Assembly (NCBI RefSeq): GCF_001639065.2
Contig: NZ_LQXO02000022.1
Location: forward strand, 124,001 to 188,000
Length of the DNA: 64,000 nt
Origin: Vibrio barjaei
GTDB taxonomy: Bacteria > Pseudomonadota > Gammaproteobacteria > Enterobacterales > Vibrionaceae
Direction of reading: 5' to 3'
Shown here piece by piece: positions 27,665 through 36,315 of the stretch (position 1 is the first letter of the stretch; every line of letters starts with the position of its first letter). The notes under the pieces were generated by a model, which did not search any database, was not told the origin of the DNA, and saw only the letters and a list, made by a program, of their open reading frames with translations. Both the position numbers and the translations under genes were made by a program.

Positions 27665-28105
27665 ATGAAGTTCGACCAGCTAGAATCATTAGATATCGAT
27701 AAGCAAGTTTGCTTTGCGCTATATAGCGCAAGCAACGCGCTAACGCGTGCTTATCGACCAATTTTGGAACAGATTGACCTGACATATCTGCAATACATGA
27801 CCATGCTTGTATTGTGGAAGAAAGCACCGATGAATGTTAAAGACATTGGTGCAGACTTGAAGCTGGATTCTGGGACGCTTACCCCTTTACTTAAAAGACT
27901 GGAACAGAAAGGGCTTGTGGAGAGAAAACGTAGTGAAACAGACGAGCGTGCAAGAATGATTACCGTCACAGAACAGGGCTTTGCTCTACGTGACAAAGCC
28001 ATGTCAGTCCCAAACTCTATTGCGTGTAAGGCTCAATTGGAACTGGAAGACGCACTGACCCTGAAACGAATCTGTGAGCAATTAACCAATAACCTAATGG
28101 ATTAG
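27665..28105 (+). CDS. ohrR: MarR-family peroxide-sensing regulator
   Basis: OhrR represses ohr until an organic peroxide oxidises its reactive Cys. The protein has Cys16 in DKQVCFALYSASNALTRAYRP, the conserved sensor position. The winged HTH follows, with LTYLQYMTMLVLW, DSGTLTPLLKRLEQKGLVERKRS and DERARMITVTEQG. ATG 27665 gives 146 residues and has GGA 5 bases upstream. ATG 27650 would add five residues but has no ribosome site and lies next to the operator. Confidence 0.92.
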   Translation: MKFDQLESLDIDKQVCFALYSASNALTRAYRPILEQIDLTYLQYMTMLVLWKKAPMNVKDIGADLKLDSGTLTPLLKRLEQKGLVERKRSETDERARMITVTEQGFALRDKAMSVPNSIACKAQLELEDALTLKRICEQLTNNLMD

Positions 28106-28111
28106 TACTTG

Positions 28112-29026
28112 ATGGATATCGAAGGATTATCAAAAGTAGGCTTTAAGCACCTTCTGGCGCTTCATGTCATGCTTGACACAAGCAGTGTCACCAAATCAGC
28201 AGAAGTACTGTCGGTTACGCCATCCAGTGTGAGCAAAACCATCACTCAGTTACGTGAAATATTAGACGATGAACTGTTCTATCGTGATGGCTCCCAACTC
28301 ACTCCAACCCCTTATGCCGTAAAAATCGCGCCATTGATTCACTCTATGCTGGCAAGTATGAACGGTTTACTGAACCAAACACGATTTGAGCCAAACTCAT
28401 TTGAAGGTCGCTTTAGCCTATCGATGAGAGAGAGCACATTTGAGCTGTTTGCGCATTCCTTAGCGCGCCTCACCATAGAGTGCACTCCAAAGGCTAAACT
28501 TCAAATCATGACAAAAGCTCGATTTGGTTTCGACGCTTTGCACAGTGGCCAAGTAGACTTCATTATTCTCCCTCACGATGTTAGTCAAGCTCCAACCAAT
28601 ACCAAAGAGTTGATTTGGGAAGTGATCTTAGAAGATGAGTTGGTTTGCCTAATGTCTTCTGACCATCCGTTAGCGAAGCATGAACTGACAATTGATCATT
28701 ATCTAAATAGTCAGCATATCGGTATCGCAGATGCCGAGCTCAATCGCCCTTATTTTGAGCAGACTCTACGACAGAAATATCGCGCTAGAGATGTAAAAGT
28801 GAATGTTTCAGACTTTGGTGCGGCAGCTGTACTGTGTCATCAATCCAATTTGCTGTTTACTTGTTCTAAAAAATGGGCCGATATTGCGCTTCAAGCAAAA
28901 GGATTAGTGGCAAAGCCCCTGCCTTTTGAATACGGTAAGGTGGCATACAGTTTGGTGTGGAACCGAGCTAGCATTAACGATCATGCCATCGCATGGCTAT
29001 GTAATTATCTTCGAAATCTCGCTTAA
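28112..29026 (+). CDS. LysR-family transcriptional regulator
   Basis: The 304-residue protein has a LysR HTH (HLLALHVMLDTSSVTKSAEVLSVTPSSVSKTITQLREILDDELFYRDG) and an effector domain with the usual DFIILPHDV segment. It starts 7 bases after the ohrR stop on the same strand, so it is probably co-transcribed. The downstream target may be the EamA transporter, but its long structured leader separates them. The effector is unknown. Confidence 0.85.
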   Translation: MDIEGLSKVGFKHLLALHVMLDTSSVTKSAEVLSVTPSSVSKTITQLREILDDELFYRDGSQLTPTPYAVKIAPLIHSMLASMNGLLNQTRFEPNSFEGRFSLSMRESTFELFAHSLARLTIECTPKAKLQIMTKARFGFDALHSGQVDFIILPHDVSQAPTNTKELIWEVILEDELVCLMSSDHPLAKHELTIDHYLNSQHIGIADAELNRPYFEQTLRQKYRARDVKVNVSDFGAAAVLCHQSNLLFTCSKKWADIALQAKGLVAKPLPFEYGKVAYSLVWNRASINDHAIAWLCNYLRNLA

Positions 29027-29076
29027 ACCTTAGCTGCTTGTTTATGAAAACCGTATTGGCAGTTGCATATTGATAG

Positions 29077-29104
29077 GTGATGAAATAGTCTGTTATTTCA
29101 TCAC
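29077..29104 (+). other. Perfect 11-bp hairpin before a candidate leader peptide
   Basis: GTGATGAAATA (29077-29087) and TATTTCATCAC (29094-29104) enclose a 6-base loop. No T tract follows. It sits just before the ribosome site AAGGA at 29106-29110. Confidence 0.6.
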
Positions 29105-29117
29105 TAAGGAAATTCAT

Positions 29118-29174
29118 ATGTTTGCACAGGCTAACTACCTCTGGCTTCTACTCGATATACCAGTAGCTCGGTAG
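29118..29174 (+). CDS. Candidate leader peptide of 18 residues
   Basis: ATG 29118 opens MFAQANYLWLLLDIPVAR, ending TAG at 29172. AAGGA lies 7 bases before the ATG, a better ribosome site than many genes in the window have. Trp9 within a Leu-rich run and a late Pro-Val-Ala-Arg recall arrest or attenuation peptides, but I do not recognise the sequence. Codons 11-13 (29148-29156) cover TACTCG, which can pair with CGAGTA at 29194-29199, so a stalled ribosome would change the folding of the RNA that follows. Confidence 0.5.
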   Translation: MFAQANYLWLLLDIPVAR

Positions 29175-29186
29175 GTTTTTCTGTGC

Positions 29187-29240
29187 CTGGCTACGAGTAA
29201 AGCGTAGCCAGCCCACACCGCTTATTCTCGTAGCCTTTAT
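29187..29240 (+). promoter_or_regulatory. Mutually exclusive hairpins (candidate attenuator) before the EamA gene
   Basis: CTGGCTACG (29187-29195) pairs with CGTAGCCAG (29203-29211). Alternatively GGCTACGAG (29189-29197) pairs perfectly with CTCGTAGCC (29227-29235), followed by TTTATT, a weak terminator. The two folds share one strand and cannot coexist. With the upstream leader peptide this fits translational attenuation control of the transporter at 29256. Confidence 0.55.
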
Positions 29241-29255
29241 TGAAAGGGAGTAAGA

Positions 29256-30173
29256 ATGAGCAACGCGATAGAATCATCCCAAACGTCATCGAAGCCCCAA
29301 TATGTTAAAGGGCTAATGTTTGCTTTATCAGGAGCGGCACTTTTCTCACTCAAACCAATATTGATTAAAATCGCTTTTCAATATGGTGGCGACGCTACAA
29401 CCATTATGTCGTTGCGAGCGTTCAGCTCACTGCCTTTTTATTTGTTGGTGCTTTGTTTTCTTTGTCGTTCAGCGGAAAAGCGCCAGCAGGTTAGACGTTT
29501 TGGGTGGCAAGCTGCATTAGTAGGCGTTTTAGGTTACTACGTTGCCAGTTATCTAGATATAGCCGCATTGGAGTTCATCAGTGCTCAACTCGAACGGTTA
29601 CTTATATTCCTATTCCCCAGCTTCGTGGTGCTATTTTCTTGGGTATTTCTGGGACAAGCGCCGTCCAAGCTTGTGCTTAAAGCCGTTGGTATAGGGTATT
29701 TAGGTATTGGTTTTATTATCGCTCACGACTTACAGTCTTTTGGCAGAGAAGTATGGAAGGGGAGTGGCTTGGCTATAGCATCGGCCATCGTGTTTGCCGC
29801 TTACTTAATGTTAAGTAAAAACATCATAAGTAAGATGGGAAGCGAGCTGTTTACCAGTATTGGCATGGGTAGCGCCGGATTAGCGATCCTAGTGCATTTG
29901 TCCTTATCAGAGATTAGTCCGAGTGACTGGTCGTTCCCTCTAATTTTGCTGGGTATTATATTAGGAATCTTCTGCACAGTGCTTCCCTCTTACCTTATCG
30001 CAGCTGGTATGGCACGACTAACCGCGACCGAATTGAGTGTCACGTCAAATATCGGCCCTGGCATTACGGCCCTGGCGGCGGTGCTTGTTCTAGGTGAGGC
30101 ATTTACTGTCTATCACGCCGTTGGGTTATGCTTAGTATTGTACTCGGTATACAGTATGAAACAGGCAAACTAA
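29256..30173 (+). CDS. EamA/DMT-family transporter
   Basis: The 305-residue inner membrane protein should have ten helices in two EamA repeats. The first starts at LMFALSGAALFSLKPILIKIAF and the second at GSGLAIASAIVFAAYLMLSKNII. It ends with the typical ITALAAVLVLGEAFTVYHAVG. Members export amino acids, nucleosides or drugs; the substrate is unknown. GGGAG lies 7 bases before the ATG. The structured leader at 29077-29240 is unusual for this family and suggests control by translation or by an antibiotic or amino-acid signal. Confidence 0.88.
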   Translation: MSNAIESSQTSSKPQYVKGLMFALSGAALFSLKPILIKIAFQYGGDATTIMSLRAFSSLPFYLLVLCFLCRSAEKRQQVRRFGWQAALVGVLGYYVASYLDIAALEFISAQLERLLIFLFPSFVVLFSWVFLGQAPSKLVLKAVGIGYLGIGFIIAHDLQSFGREVWKGSGLAIASAIVFAAYLMLSKNIISKMGSELFTSIGMGSAGLAILVHLSLSEISPSDWSFPLILLGIILGIFCTVLPSYLIAAGMARLTATELSVTSNIGPGITALAAVLVLGEAFTVYHAVGLCLVLYSVYSMKQAN

Positions 30174-30181
30174 GATATCAC

Positions 30182-30212
30182 CGTGGCTAGATTGGTTACC
30201 CAACTAGCCACG
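30182..30212. terminator. Hairpin between convergent EamA and outer membrane protein genes
   Basis: CGTGGCTAG (30182-30190) pairs with CTAGCCACG (30204-30212). The T tract is weak on both strands. Confidence 0.6.
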
Positions 30213-30234
30213 TTAAACATAGCGGAGGAAAGGT

Positions 30235-31371
30235 TTATTTCCATGCGCTACCGAATTGAATATAGGTTGTCCACTCTTCGGGTCCTTTTGCGACGTCGAT
30301 ACCCATACGCAAACCGAGCTGACGAGCAAGCAAGTATCGAAAACCGGCACCTTGGGTATAGTAAACTTTGCTTCTAGAGATGCTTTCATCATGATTGAAT
30401 GCAGTACCTGCGCCAGCAAATCCTAGGATCGTCCAGCGATTATCAATGTCGTAGCTCAGTTCGATTTCACCCAAAGCAGTATTGTCGCCACGATAACGCA
30501 TCGCTGCTATGCCTCTCATTTCAATAAATGGTTTGGCGTACACTTCTGCTCGTGGGTCAACGTTGTCCGAAATGGATTTTACATCGGCGCGCAGACCTAG
30601 CCCCCATTTAGATGAAAGTCGAGAGTAGTTGAGGAAATAAGCATTGTATTTTTGGTAGTCGAATTGACCCCCGAAGGCTTTTCTATGGTAATCCAGCTTG
30701 ATACCCGCTTTTGTCCCTTCTCTTGGGGAAAACTGGTTGTTGCGACTATCGTACATCGCTCGAATGCCCACTCGTCCATCTCTAGAGTTCAATGCGAACT
30801 CATTCATTTGGTCGAAGGTCGATGTCGAAGACATATAGCTGTAGGCGCCGCCAACGAAGAAGTTTGATTCCCCTAATCGAAAATCAATCTCTTGAAAGAA
30901 ATACAGCCCTTTTAGACTTAGGTCGAGAGGCGTATCTTGTTCGTACATTTTCAAGTTGAATTGTGCGCCAAACAAACCGCCAAGATAACGGATTTTGTCA
31001 TTGTGCCAGTTGCCAGAGTGAAAACCACCATAAAGATGGGAGCCGTTACTGGTTCCAAGTGCCATCAGCCCGGATGCACTGGCTGGAATATCTTCAACTT
31101 TTTCACCGGCTAAGCGTTTCGCTTTACGTTCTTCAGATTCATGGAAGAAAAGCAACGCAGCACCACCACCGACGCCAACTGCGGGGTCAGTGACTGTAAG
31201 GGGAACTGGCAAAAAGCCAGCTGCGTTGTCCAAAATAAACTGACTGCCATCCAGTCTGCCGTCCGTAGGGTCGATAAAACTGTCCATCATTCCCGCACTG
31301 GTAGTTTTTGAAATGAAAAGCAGTGGTAGTGACAGTAAAGCGAATAGGTGGGTTCTATTTGATATTTGCAT
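30235..31371 (-). CDS. BamA/TamA-like outer membrane beta-barrel protein
   Basis: The 378-residue precursor has a Sec signal ending near TTSAGMMD. It lacks POTRA domains. The mature chain carries PVPLTVTDPAVGVGGGAALLFF near residue 60 and RVGIRAMYDSRNNQFSPREGTKAGIKLDY near 210, a pattern of the surface-antigen (D15-like) barrel. The late GLRMGIDVAKGPEEWTTYIQFGSAW matches the VRGF/GxD-type end of this family. It probably inserts into the outer membrane, with unknown cargo. Convergent with the EamA gene. Confidence 0.8.
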   Translation of the reverse strand: MQISNRTHLFALLSLPLLFISKTTSAGMMDSFIDPTDGRLDGSQFILDNAAGFLPVPLTVTDPAVGVGGGAALLFFHESEERKAKRLAGEKVEDIPASASGLMALGTSNGSHLYGGFHSGNWHNDKIRYLGGLFGAQFNLKMYEQDTPLDLSLKGLYFFQEIDFRLGESNFFVGGAYSYMSSTSTFDQMNEFALNSRDGRVGIRAMYDSRNNQFSPREGTKAGIKLDYHRKAFGGQFDYQKYNAYFLNYSRLSSKWGLGLRADVKSISDNVDPRAEVYAKPFIEMRGIAAMRYRGDNTALGEIELSYDIDNRWTILGFAGAGTAFNHDESISRSKVYYTQGAGFRYLLARQLGLRMGIDVAKGPEEWTTYIQFGSAWK

Positions 31372-31759
31372 GTGTTGTTACTTAGTCAGGCCTATTAGGT
31401 GAAAGCTGGTTCCCTATCTGCCCTTTATTCTATAAAGGTTTCTGGTCTTCCTAAGTCAGATTTTTGTAGTTTAACGGCGAATGTACAAATACTCCAACTG
31501 CCATCTATTCGAATGTCTTATGAGTGTTAGTTGGACATTAGTCGGTTTACTCTAGTGTTCACTAAACTATGTTCTAATTGAATCAACAAATTCTAATGTA
31601 CAGGGTGGATAGGGAAAGGGACTAAAAGGTACGAAGTAGTGATAATTACCACAGCAAATAGTGCATAAAAAGTGAATCAGACATAGAAAAATCCTATATA
31701 AAATAGGCTCAAAATGCGGTAATGTCCGCGTGTTATTCCTAACAAATAAAAAGCGTCCA
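31372..31759. other. Divergent promoter region of the outer membrane protein gene and rarD
   Basis: No credible gene is present. An AT-rich core with a -10-like TATAAAAT at 31695-31702, inside a small CCTAT/ATAGG dyad, probably drives rarD. A frame on the minus strand here is hydrophobic but has no support. Confidence 0.4.
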
Positions 31760-32686
31760 ATGATTAATAAATTCTTAAGCTTGTCCGACACAGCGAAAGG
31801 GATTAGCGCGTCGATTCTAGCCTCATGCTTATTTGGCTTACTGCCTCTCTATGTTCAATTTCAGCCAGAGTTAGAAGCCTTTAATGTTGCGGGAGGCGAA
31901 GGGCATTGGATTGCAGCACAGCGCATTATCTGGAGCGTGCTCGTTGTGCTCTTGTTTCTTACGCTGAGCCGAAGAATTGGTATGCTTTTTAGCGCGCTAA
32001 AACAAGTTAACCGTTGGCATCGGTATTTGTTCTCCGCGTTACTCGTTGGACCGCAATACTGGATTTTTGTTTGGGCGCCCCTATATGGGGAGACTTTGTC
32101 AGTCGCCTTAGGCTACTTCTCACTCCCTTTAGTGCTGGTGGTGGTTGGGCGATTTGTTTATGGCGATAGACTGACACCGCTACAAACTCTGGCTTGCTGT
32201 GTCGCTGCTGCCGGGGTGATATACGCCTATATGATGGCTGAAGGGCTATCGTGGATCGTACTTTTGATTGCGCTTGGCTATCCAATTTATTTCGTACATA
32301 GGCGGACTTTGGGTGTCAAAAGCGATGTTGGTTTTGCGCTCGATAATTTATTCCTGTTGCCATTTGCGCTAGGGGCTACACTCTATCTTCAACCATGGAG
32401 CTATATCCAGCAATTGGATGCATCGGTTTGGATTTACTATGTTGGCTTGGCGGTAGCTGGCTCGGTTCCTATGTTGCTGTTTTTGTTTGCGTCACAGTCT
32501 TTATCTATGTCGCTCTTCGGCTTGTTAGGGTACGTTGAACCTGTTTTAGTATTCTGTGTAGGACTACTATTAGGGGAGCGGGTGGCTGCGAGTGACATGC
32601 CGACGTATTTATTGGTGATGGTTGCTTTACTAATATTAGCCATAGATGGGTTAAAACGAGCTCGTTCTCACGGCGCAGTGAAATAA
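31760..32686 (+). CDS. rarD: RarD-type EamA transporter
   Basis: This 308-residue inner membrane protein has ten predicted helices and RarD landmarks: ILASCLFGLLPLYVQF at the start, GEGHWIAAQRIIWSV with the conserved RxxW segment, PQYWIFVWAP, and LFGLLGYVEPVLVF. RarD was named for effects on chloramphenicol sensitivity, but its substrate is not settled. I chose ATG 31760 rather than the TTG-type start at 31730 because RarD proteins begin close to the first helix. The ribosome site is weak. The sigma factor gene follows after 31 bases. Confidence 0.88.
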   Translation: MINKFLSLSDTAKGISASILASCLFGLLPLYVQFQPELEAFNVAGGEGHWIAAQRIIWSVLVVLLFLTLSRRIGMLFSALKQVNRWHRYLFSALLVGPQYWIFVWAPLYGETLSVALGYFSLPLVLVVVGRFVYGDRLTPLQTLACCVAAAGVIYAYMMAEGLSWIVLLIALGYPIYFVHRRTLGVKSDVGFALDNLFLLPFALGATLYLQPWSYIQQLDASVWIYYVGLAVAGSVPMLLFLFASQSLSMSLFGLLGYVEPVLVFCVGLLLGERVAASDMPTYLLVMVALLILAIDGLKRARSHGAVK

Positions 32687-32717
32687 TCAGTTTGCCAAGT
32701 ATTAGCATAGAGAATTG

Positions 32718-33260
32718 ATGATGTTAGAGAAAATTTGGTCAGAATATCAAACTGGCTTACGAAACTTCTTAAGAAGTAAGATTTCCAACGAATCGGATGC
32801 GGAAGATGTGCTGCAGGAAATTTTGATAAAAACGTATCAGAATCTCGATAAGCTACAGAACCCAGACAGCATCAAATCTTGGCTATTTCAAATCGCTAAT
32901 CGTTCCGTCATCGATTTTTACCGAGCAAACGGTAAAGCCTCTTTGTTAGAGGGAGAAACCTTGTGGTATGAAAGCTCAGAAGAAGATGCCAAGCAGCAAC
33001 TCGCGAGTTGTATTCAGCCACTGATGAGCTCATTGTCTGATTCTTCCGCAGAGCTTTTGAAGTCGATAGATATCGAGGGTAAGTCTCAGAAGGAAGTTGC
33101 TGAGGAATTGGGTATTAGCTACTCGACGCTCAAATCGCGTGTGCAAAAAAGTCGCACAGAATTGAAAACGGTGTATGAGCAATGCTGCCGTTTCTCCTTC
33201 GACTCGCAAGGCGCTGTCATGGATTACGAAGCGAAACAATCGAGATGTAATAAGTGTTAG
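32718..33260 (+). CDS. sigZ: SigZ-like RNA polymerase sigma factor
   Basis: The 180-residue ECF-type sigma factor has region 2 (NESDAEDVLQEILIKTYQNL, then SWLFQIANRSVIDFYR) and region 4 (SQKEVAEELGISYSTLKSRVQKSR). A C-terminal extension with CCRFSFDSQGAVMDY follows, the Cys-Cys and Asp-x-x-Gly pattern of SigZ proteins. No anti-sigma gene lies next to it. ATG 32718 and 32721 are both possible starts. Confidence 0.85.
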   Translation: MMLEKIWSEYQTGLRNFLRSKISNESDAEDVLQEILIKTYQNLDKLQNPDSIKSWLFQIANRSVIDFYRANGKASLLEGETLWYESSEEDAKQQLASCIQPLMSSLSDSSAELLKSIDIEGKSQKEVAEELGISYSTLKSRVQKSRTELKTVYEQCCRFSFDSQGAVMDYEAKQSRCNKC

Positions 33261-33331
33261 GCATATAGTCTTAGTTACCATCAGTGCAGTGCTTGTTAAG
33301 TGGCACTGCACCAAACTTTATTCGCGCAATA

Positions 33332-33640
33332 TTACATCACGGAACTCAAACTTCCCAAGGGCACTTCTAAAGTGTTTTCACCGACTCTAATCGGGCTTCC
33401 AATCATTTCGTCATACGCATTATCTTGTCTTAGAACGACTTCTTTTGCCTCAATGTTGTGGCACAATCTGCGCATATCAACGATGTTGTGGCTGCGTATC
33501 AGTCGCCCATCTTCTTCTGTAATGTAGTGTTCGTCACCATCAATAATCACCGATGCTTGATAAAGCGACATTTCAAGTGAGTGTATGACCAACTTATCAA
33601 ACTGAGCAAACTGTTCTAACGCGCTTAATTTTGTGTTCAT
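33332..33640 (-). CDS. DUF6482 family protein
   Basis: The 102-residue protein contains LVIHSLEMSLYQASVIIDGDEH, then ITEEDGRLIRSHNIVDMRRL and NAYDEMIGSP, the conserved core of DUF6482. It has no signal or membrane segment. Function is unknown. AGGAGTTAGC precedes the ATG. It is convergent with the sigma gene. Confidence 0.75.
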   Translation of the reverse strand: MNTKLSALEQFAQFDKLVIHSLEMSLYQASVIIDGDEHYITEEDGRLIRSHNIVDMRRLCHNIEAKEVVLRQDNAYDEMIGSPIRVGENTLEVPLGSLSSVM

Positions 33641-33837
33641 GCTAACTCCTCCTAGTTAGATAAATCTCTTACGATACCAGTAGGTAAATTGTTCAAATAA
33701 TGGTCGGGTAGGCGTTGTAACCATGAGATTGGGAAGGCGTTTGTTAATGGTTTTTAGTTCGGTTTACAATGTAAATGCAAGGCATAGCTGGGACGCTATG
33801 CCTATAACATGTAGGGTTTGTGACTACTTCAACTTAA

Positions 33838-34986
33838 CTACCAAGCCGCTTGGAATATCTCCGAAATTTCTTCCTTAGTAGCCTGGCGAGGATTGGTTAA
33901 GCAGCAAACGTCATTTAGTGTGCTTTCTGATAGTTTATCAATATCATCTCGGTTAACACCCAGCTCTGCTAACGTCGCAGGAATGTTAATCTCTCTTGCA
34001 AGCTCATCCATCGCTTCAATTGCGAGTTGAGCAGCCTTTTCTGTCGTTAATCCAAGAACCTCTTTACCCATTGCTTGCGCGATATCCACGAATTTTCCAG
34101 GGTTAGCGGTGACATTAAAACGTTGAACATGAGGAAGGAGTACGGCATTACAAATACCATGTGGAAGGTGATACGTTGCCCCCAATTGATGAGCCATTGC
34201 ATGCACGTAGCCAAGAAGTGCGTTGTTAAATGCCATACCTGCCATAAACTGAGCGTAAGCCATCTGCTCCCGAGCTTCGAGGTTACTGCCATCGCTGACA
34301 CACGTTGGTAAATGTTTGGTAATTAGCTCAATCGCTTTTAATGCAACGGTGTCTGTGATTGGATTCGCGGCAACTGAGACATAAGCTTCAATAGCGTGAG
34401 TGAGAGCATCCATACCCGTTGCTGCGGTCAGTGAGCTCGGCATGGCAAGCATTAATTGAGGGTCGTTGACAGAAACCAATGGCGTTACCTTCTGATCAAC
34501 GATCGCCATTTTTATTTGTCTACTTTCATCCGTAATGACACTGAACATCGTCATCTCAGAAGCGGTGCCAGCCGTGGTATTAATCGCAACTAAGGGGAAG
34601 GGTGATTTATCCGCTTGATTGATTCCCTCGTAGTCGGTGATTTTTCCGCCGTTAGTCGCTACTAAGGCGATACCTTTTGCACAGTCATGAGGTGAACCAC
34701 CTCCAACAGAGATAATAAGATCGCATTCATTGTCTACTAACGCAGAAAGCCCTTGTTCTACATTGTCTATGGTAGGGTTAGGCTGTGTCCCATCGTAAAT
34801 GGCAAAAGATATTCCCTTAGCGACGAGTTGATCAGTAATCGTTGCCACGAGGCCGATTTGAGTTAACACTGCGTCCGTCACTATCAGCGCTTTACTAAAG
34901 CCTTGTTGGTGAATGGTCTCTACTGCTTGAGATAAACAACCACTGCCTAACAAATTGGTAGAGGGAAGGATAATTGAACTGCTCAT
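33838..34986 (-). CDS. Iron-containing alcohol dehydrogenase
   Basis: The 382-residue enzyme belongs to the group III alcohol dehydrogenases, near YiaY and 1,3-propanediol dehydrogenases. The nucleotide loop is LIISVGGGSPHDCAKGIA near residue 90. Metal ligands come from ATGMDALTHAIEAY near 192 (Asp and His), AMAHQLGATYHLPHGICNAVLLPHV near 262 and a later His. AAGGAG precedes the ATG. An FNR-like site lies 72-85 bases upstream, in line with fermentative alcohol metabolism. The substrate may be ethanol or 1,3-propanediol. Confidence 0.9.
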   Translation of the reverse strand: MSSSIILPSTNLLGSGCLSQAVETIHQQGFSKALIVTDAVLTQIGLVATITDQLVAKGISFAIYDGTQPNPTIDNVEQGLSALVDNECDLIISVGGGSPHDCAKGIALVATNGGKITDYEGINQADKSPFPLVAINTTAGTASEMTMFSVITDESRQIKMAIVDQKVTPLVSVNDPQLMLAMPSSLTAATGMDALTHAIEAYVSVAANPITDTVALKAIELITKHLPTCVSDGSNLEAREQMAYAQFMAGMAFNNALLGYVHAMAHQLGATYHLPHGICNAVLLPHVQRFNVTANPGKFVDIAQAMGKEVLGLTTEKAAQLAIEAMDELAREINIPATLAELGVNRDDIDKLSESTLNDVCCLTNPRQATKEEISEIFQAAW

Positions 34987-35057
34987 TTGAATGCTCCTTG
35001 CTATTCGCCATGATGTATATGATGGCGAGAAGCTAACATGGGTAAGAGTAAGTTCTT

Positions 35058-35071
35058 ATGATGTAAATCAA
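35058..35071 (-). promoter_or_regulatory. FNR-like site upstream of the alcohol dehydrogenase
   Basis: ATGATGTAAATCAA agrees with TTGAT-N4-ATCAA at 9 of 10 fixed positions. Confidence 0.5.
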
Positions 35072-35204
35072 TGGGTTAGCATGAGGTAAAAGTAGGGTAA
35101 ATAATATACTAACCCTTTTAAAACAGTTGGTTAAGGTTGTTTTTTGAAGTGCCTTATTACTATTTGTGGTAATGAGGGCGTTGAACTATTAATAATGCGG
35201 ATGG

Positions 35205-35542
35205 TTAAATGTGACCGAGTTCACCAAGTGTTACTTTAGATAAGGCTCGATCGGCTTCGAGAGTGTGAGCAATTAACTTTCGCGCGTCATCAAGCTCAAA
35301 GCCCTGCGCTAATGATCGTCCGCTTCTTTAGTGACCATTTGTAGGAGCTCGATAGACGAAGAAACATCATCAATTGAGCCTTTTAATTCGCTCAGGATCT
35401 GAAGACTAAAAAGTTGCTAAGTGAGCTTTTTAATCGCAGATTCAAGATCATAGGCGTCTTCTCTCAAACACATCGTACTTTTGTATTTTTCTAGTCGCCG
35501 AAGTGTGTCGATTAAGCACTCTTGAAGCGTTAACTGATCCAT
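35205..35542 (-). pseudogene. Decayed small protein gene
   Basis: From ATG 35542 (GAGGA 6 bases upstream) the frame reads MDQLTLQECLIDTLRRLEKY and continues sensibly through an in-frame TAG at 35417-35419. It then gives QLFSLQILSELKGSIDD to a second TAG at 35309-35311. Shifting frame at that point gives AQGFELDDARKLIAHTLEAD and an end at TAA 35205-35207. An original protein of about 112 helical residues has thus been broken by one nonsense change and one frameshift. I do not recognise the family. The remaining 34987-35204 and 35543-35637 hold only promoter sequence. Confidence 0.7.
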
Positions 35543-35637
35543 AGTCATTCCTCAATCAGGATTGTGTTTTCCTAGCTTGGGATATAATTACCGAATATCG
35601 AACTTTATAAATGCTTTTGTGACCCGTTTCCTGTTTT

Positions 35638-36177
35638 CTATGAGATCAAGCCTTTCATTTTGGTCAGTCCCCATGCACCTGTGGTAACGATATCTTGGAT
35701 CTTGCCTTCGATGAGCATAGTTTCAAACTCTTTGATCGTGAATGCCTGAGTGATGAGATCTTCTTCTTCACTATCAAGGCGCTGTTGCTTTTGAGTCAGT
35801 TCAGTGGCGAGGTAAATGTGACAAGTTTGATTGAGGAAGCCGTACGCGATGAGCTGCTTGCCTACATAAGTCATATTTTGGGCTTCAAGCCCGGTTTCTT
35901 CTAACAACTCACCCTTGGCGAGATCCAGGTGATCTGCATAGGGATTAGACTCCCAAGCACCCTGAGGAAGCTCCCAAAAGCGAGCACCTACCGAATAACG
36001 GAATTGTTGAACTAGGTGAATATTCTGACCATCAAGAGCAATAATAACCGCACAGTCTGGCTTATCTACCACACCATAGATTCCTTCTTTGCCACTGGAT
36101 CGCTCGATTCTATCTTCGCGAACGGTCATCCAATTGTTCTTGTATACGACTTTTGAATCTAGCGTTTTTATGGTCAT
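35638..36177 (-). CDS. Nudix hydrolase
   Basis: The 179-residue protein has PQGAWESNPYADHLDLAKGE followed by LLEETGL, a Nudix box near residues 73-100 with an insertion after the first Glu. The usual Arg of REUxEExGU is Gly here, while the metal-binding Glu residues are kept. The layout resembles ADP-ribose/ADP-sugar pyrophosphatases, which have longer Nudix boxes. It is soluble. Convergent genes are absent; it diverges from the channel gene at 36316. Confidence 0.82.
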   Translation of the reverse strand: MTIKTLDSKVVYKNNWMTVREDRIERSSGKEGIYGVVDKPDCAVIIALDGQNIHLVQQFRYSVGARFWELPQGAWESNPYADHLDLAKGELLEETGLEAQNMTYVGKQLIAYGFLNQTCHIYLATELTQKQQRLDSEEEDLITQAFTIKEFETMLIEGKIQDIVTTGAWGLTKMKGLIS

Positions 36178-36315
36178 GCAATTTTGGCCTTTGGAATGTT
36201 CTAGGAGAGATAAATCACATTACCTCGAACTCTTACAATTACAATAAGAAAAAACGAGAATTCAAAGAATTAGATCCTATTCTTATAGAAAATCATACTG
36301 TTAATGGATGACCAA

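Noticed and set aside
31567..31791. 74-residue hydrophobic minus-strand frame
   Set aside because: It overlaps the rarD promoter and start, and has no ribosome site.
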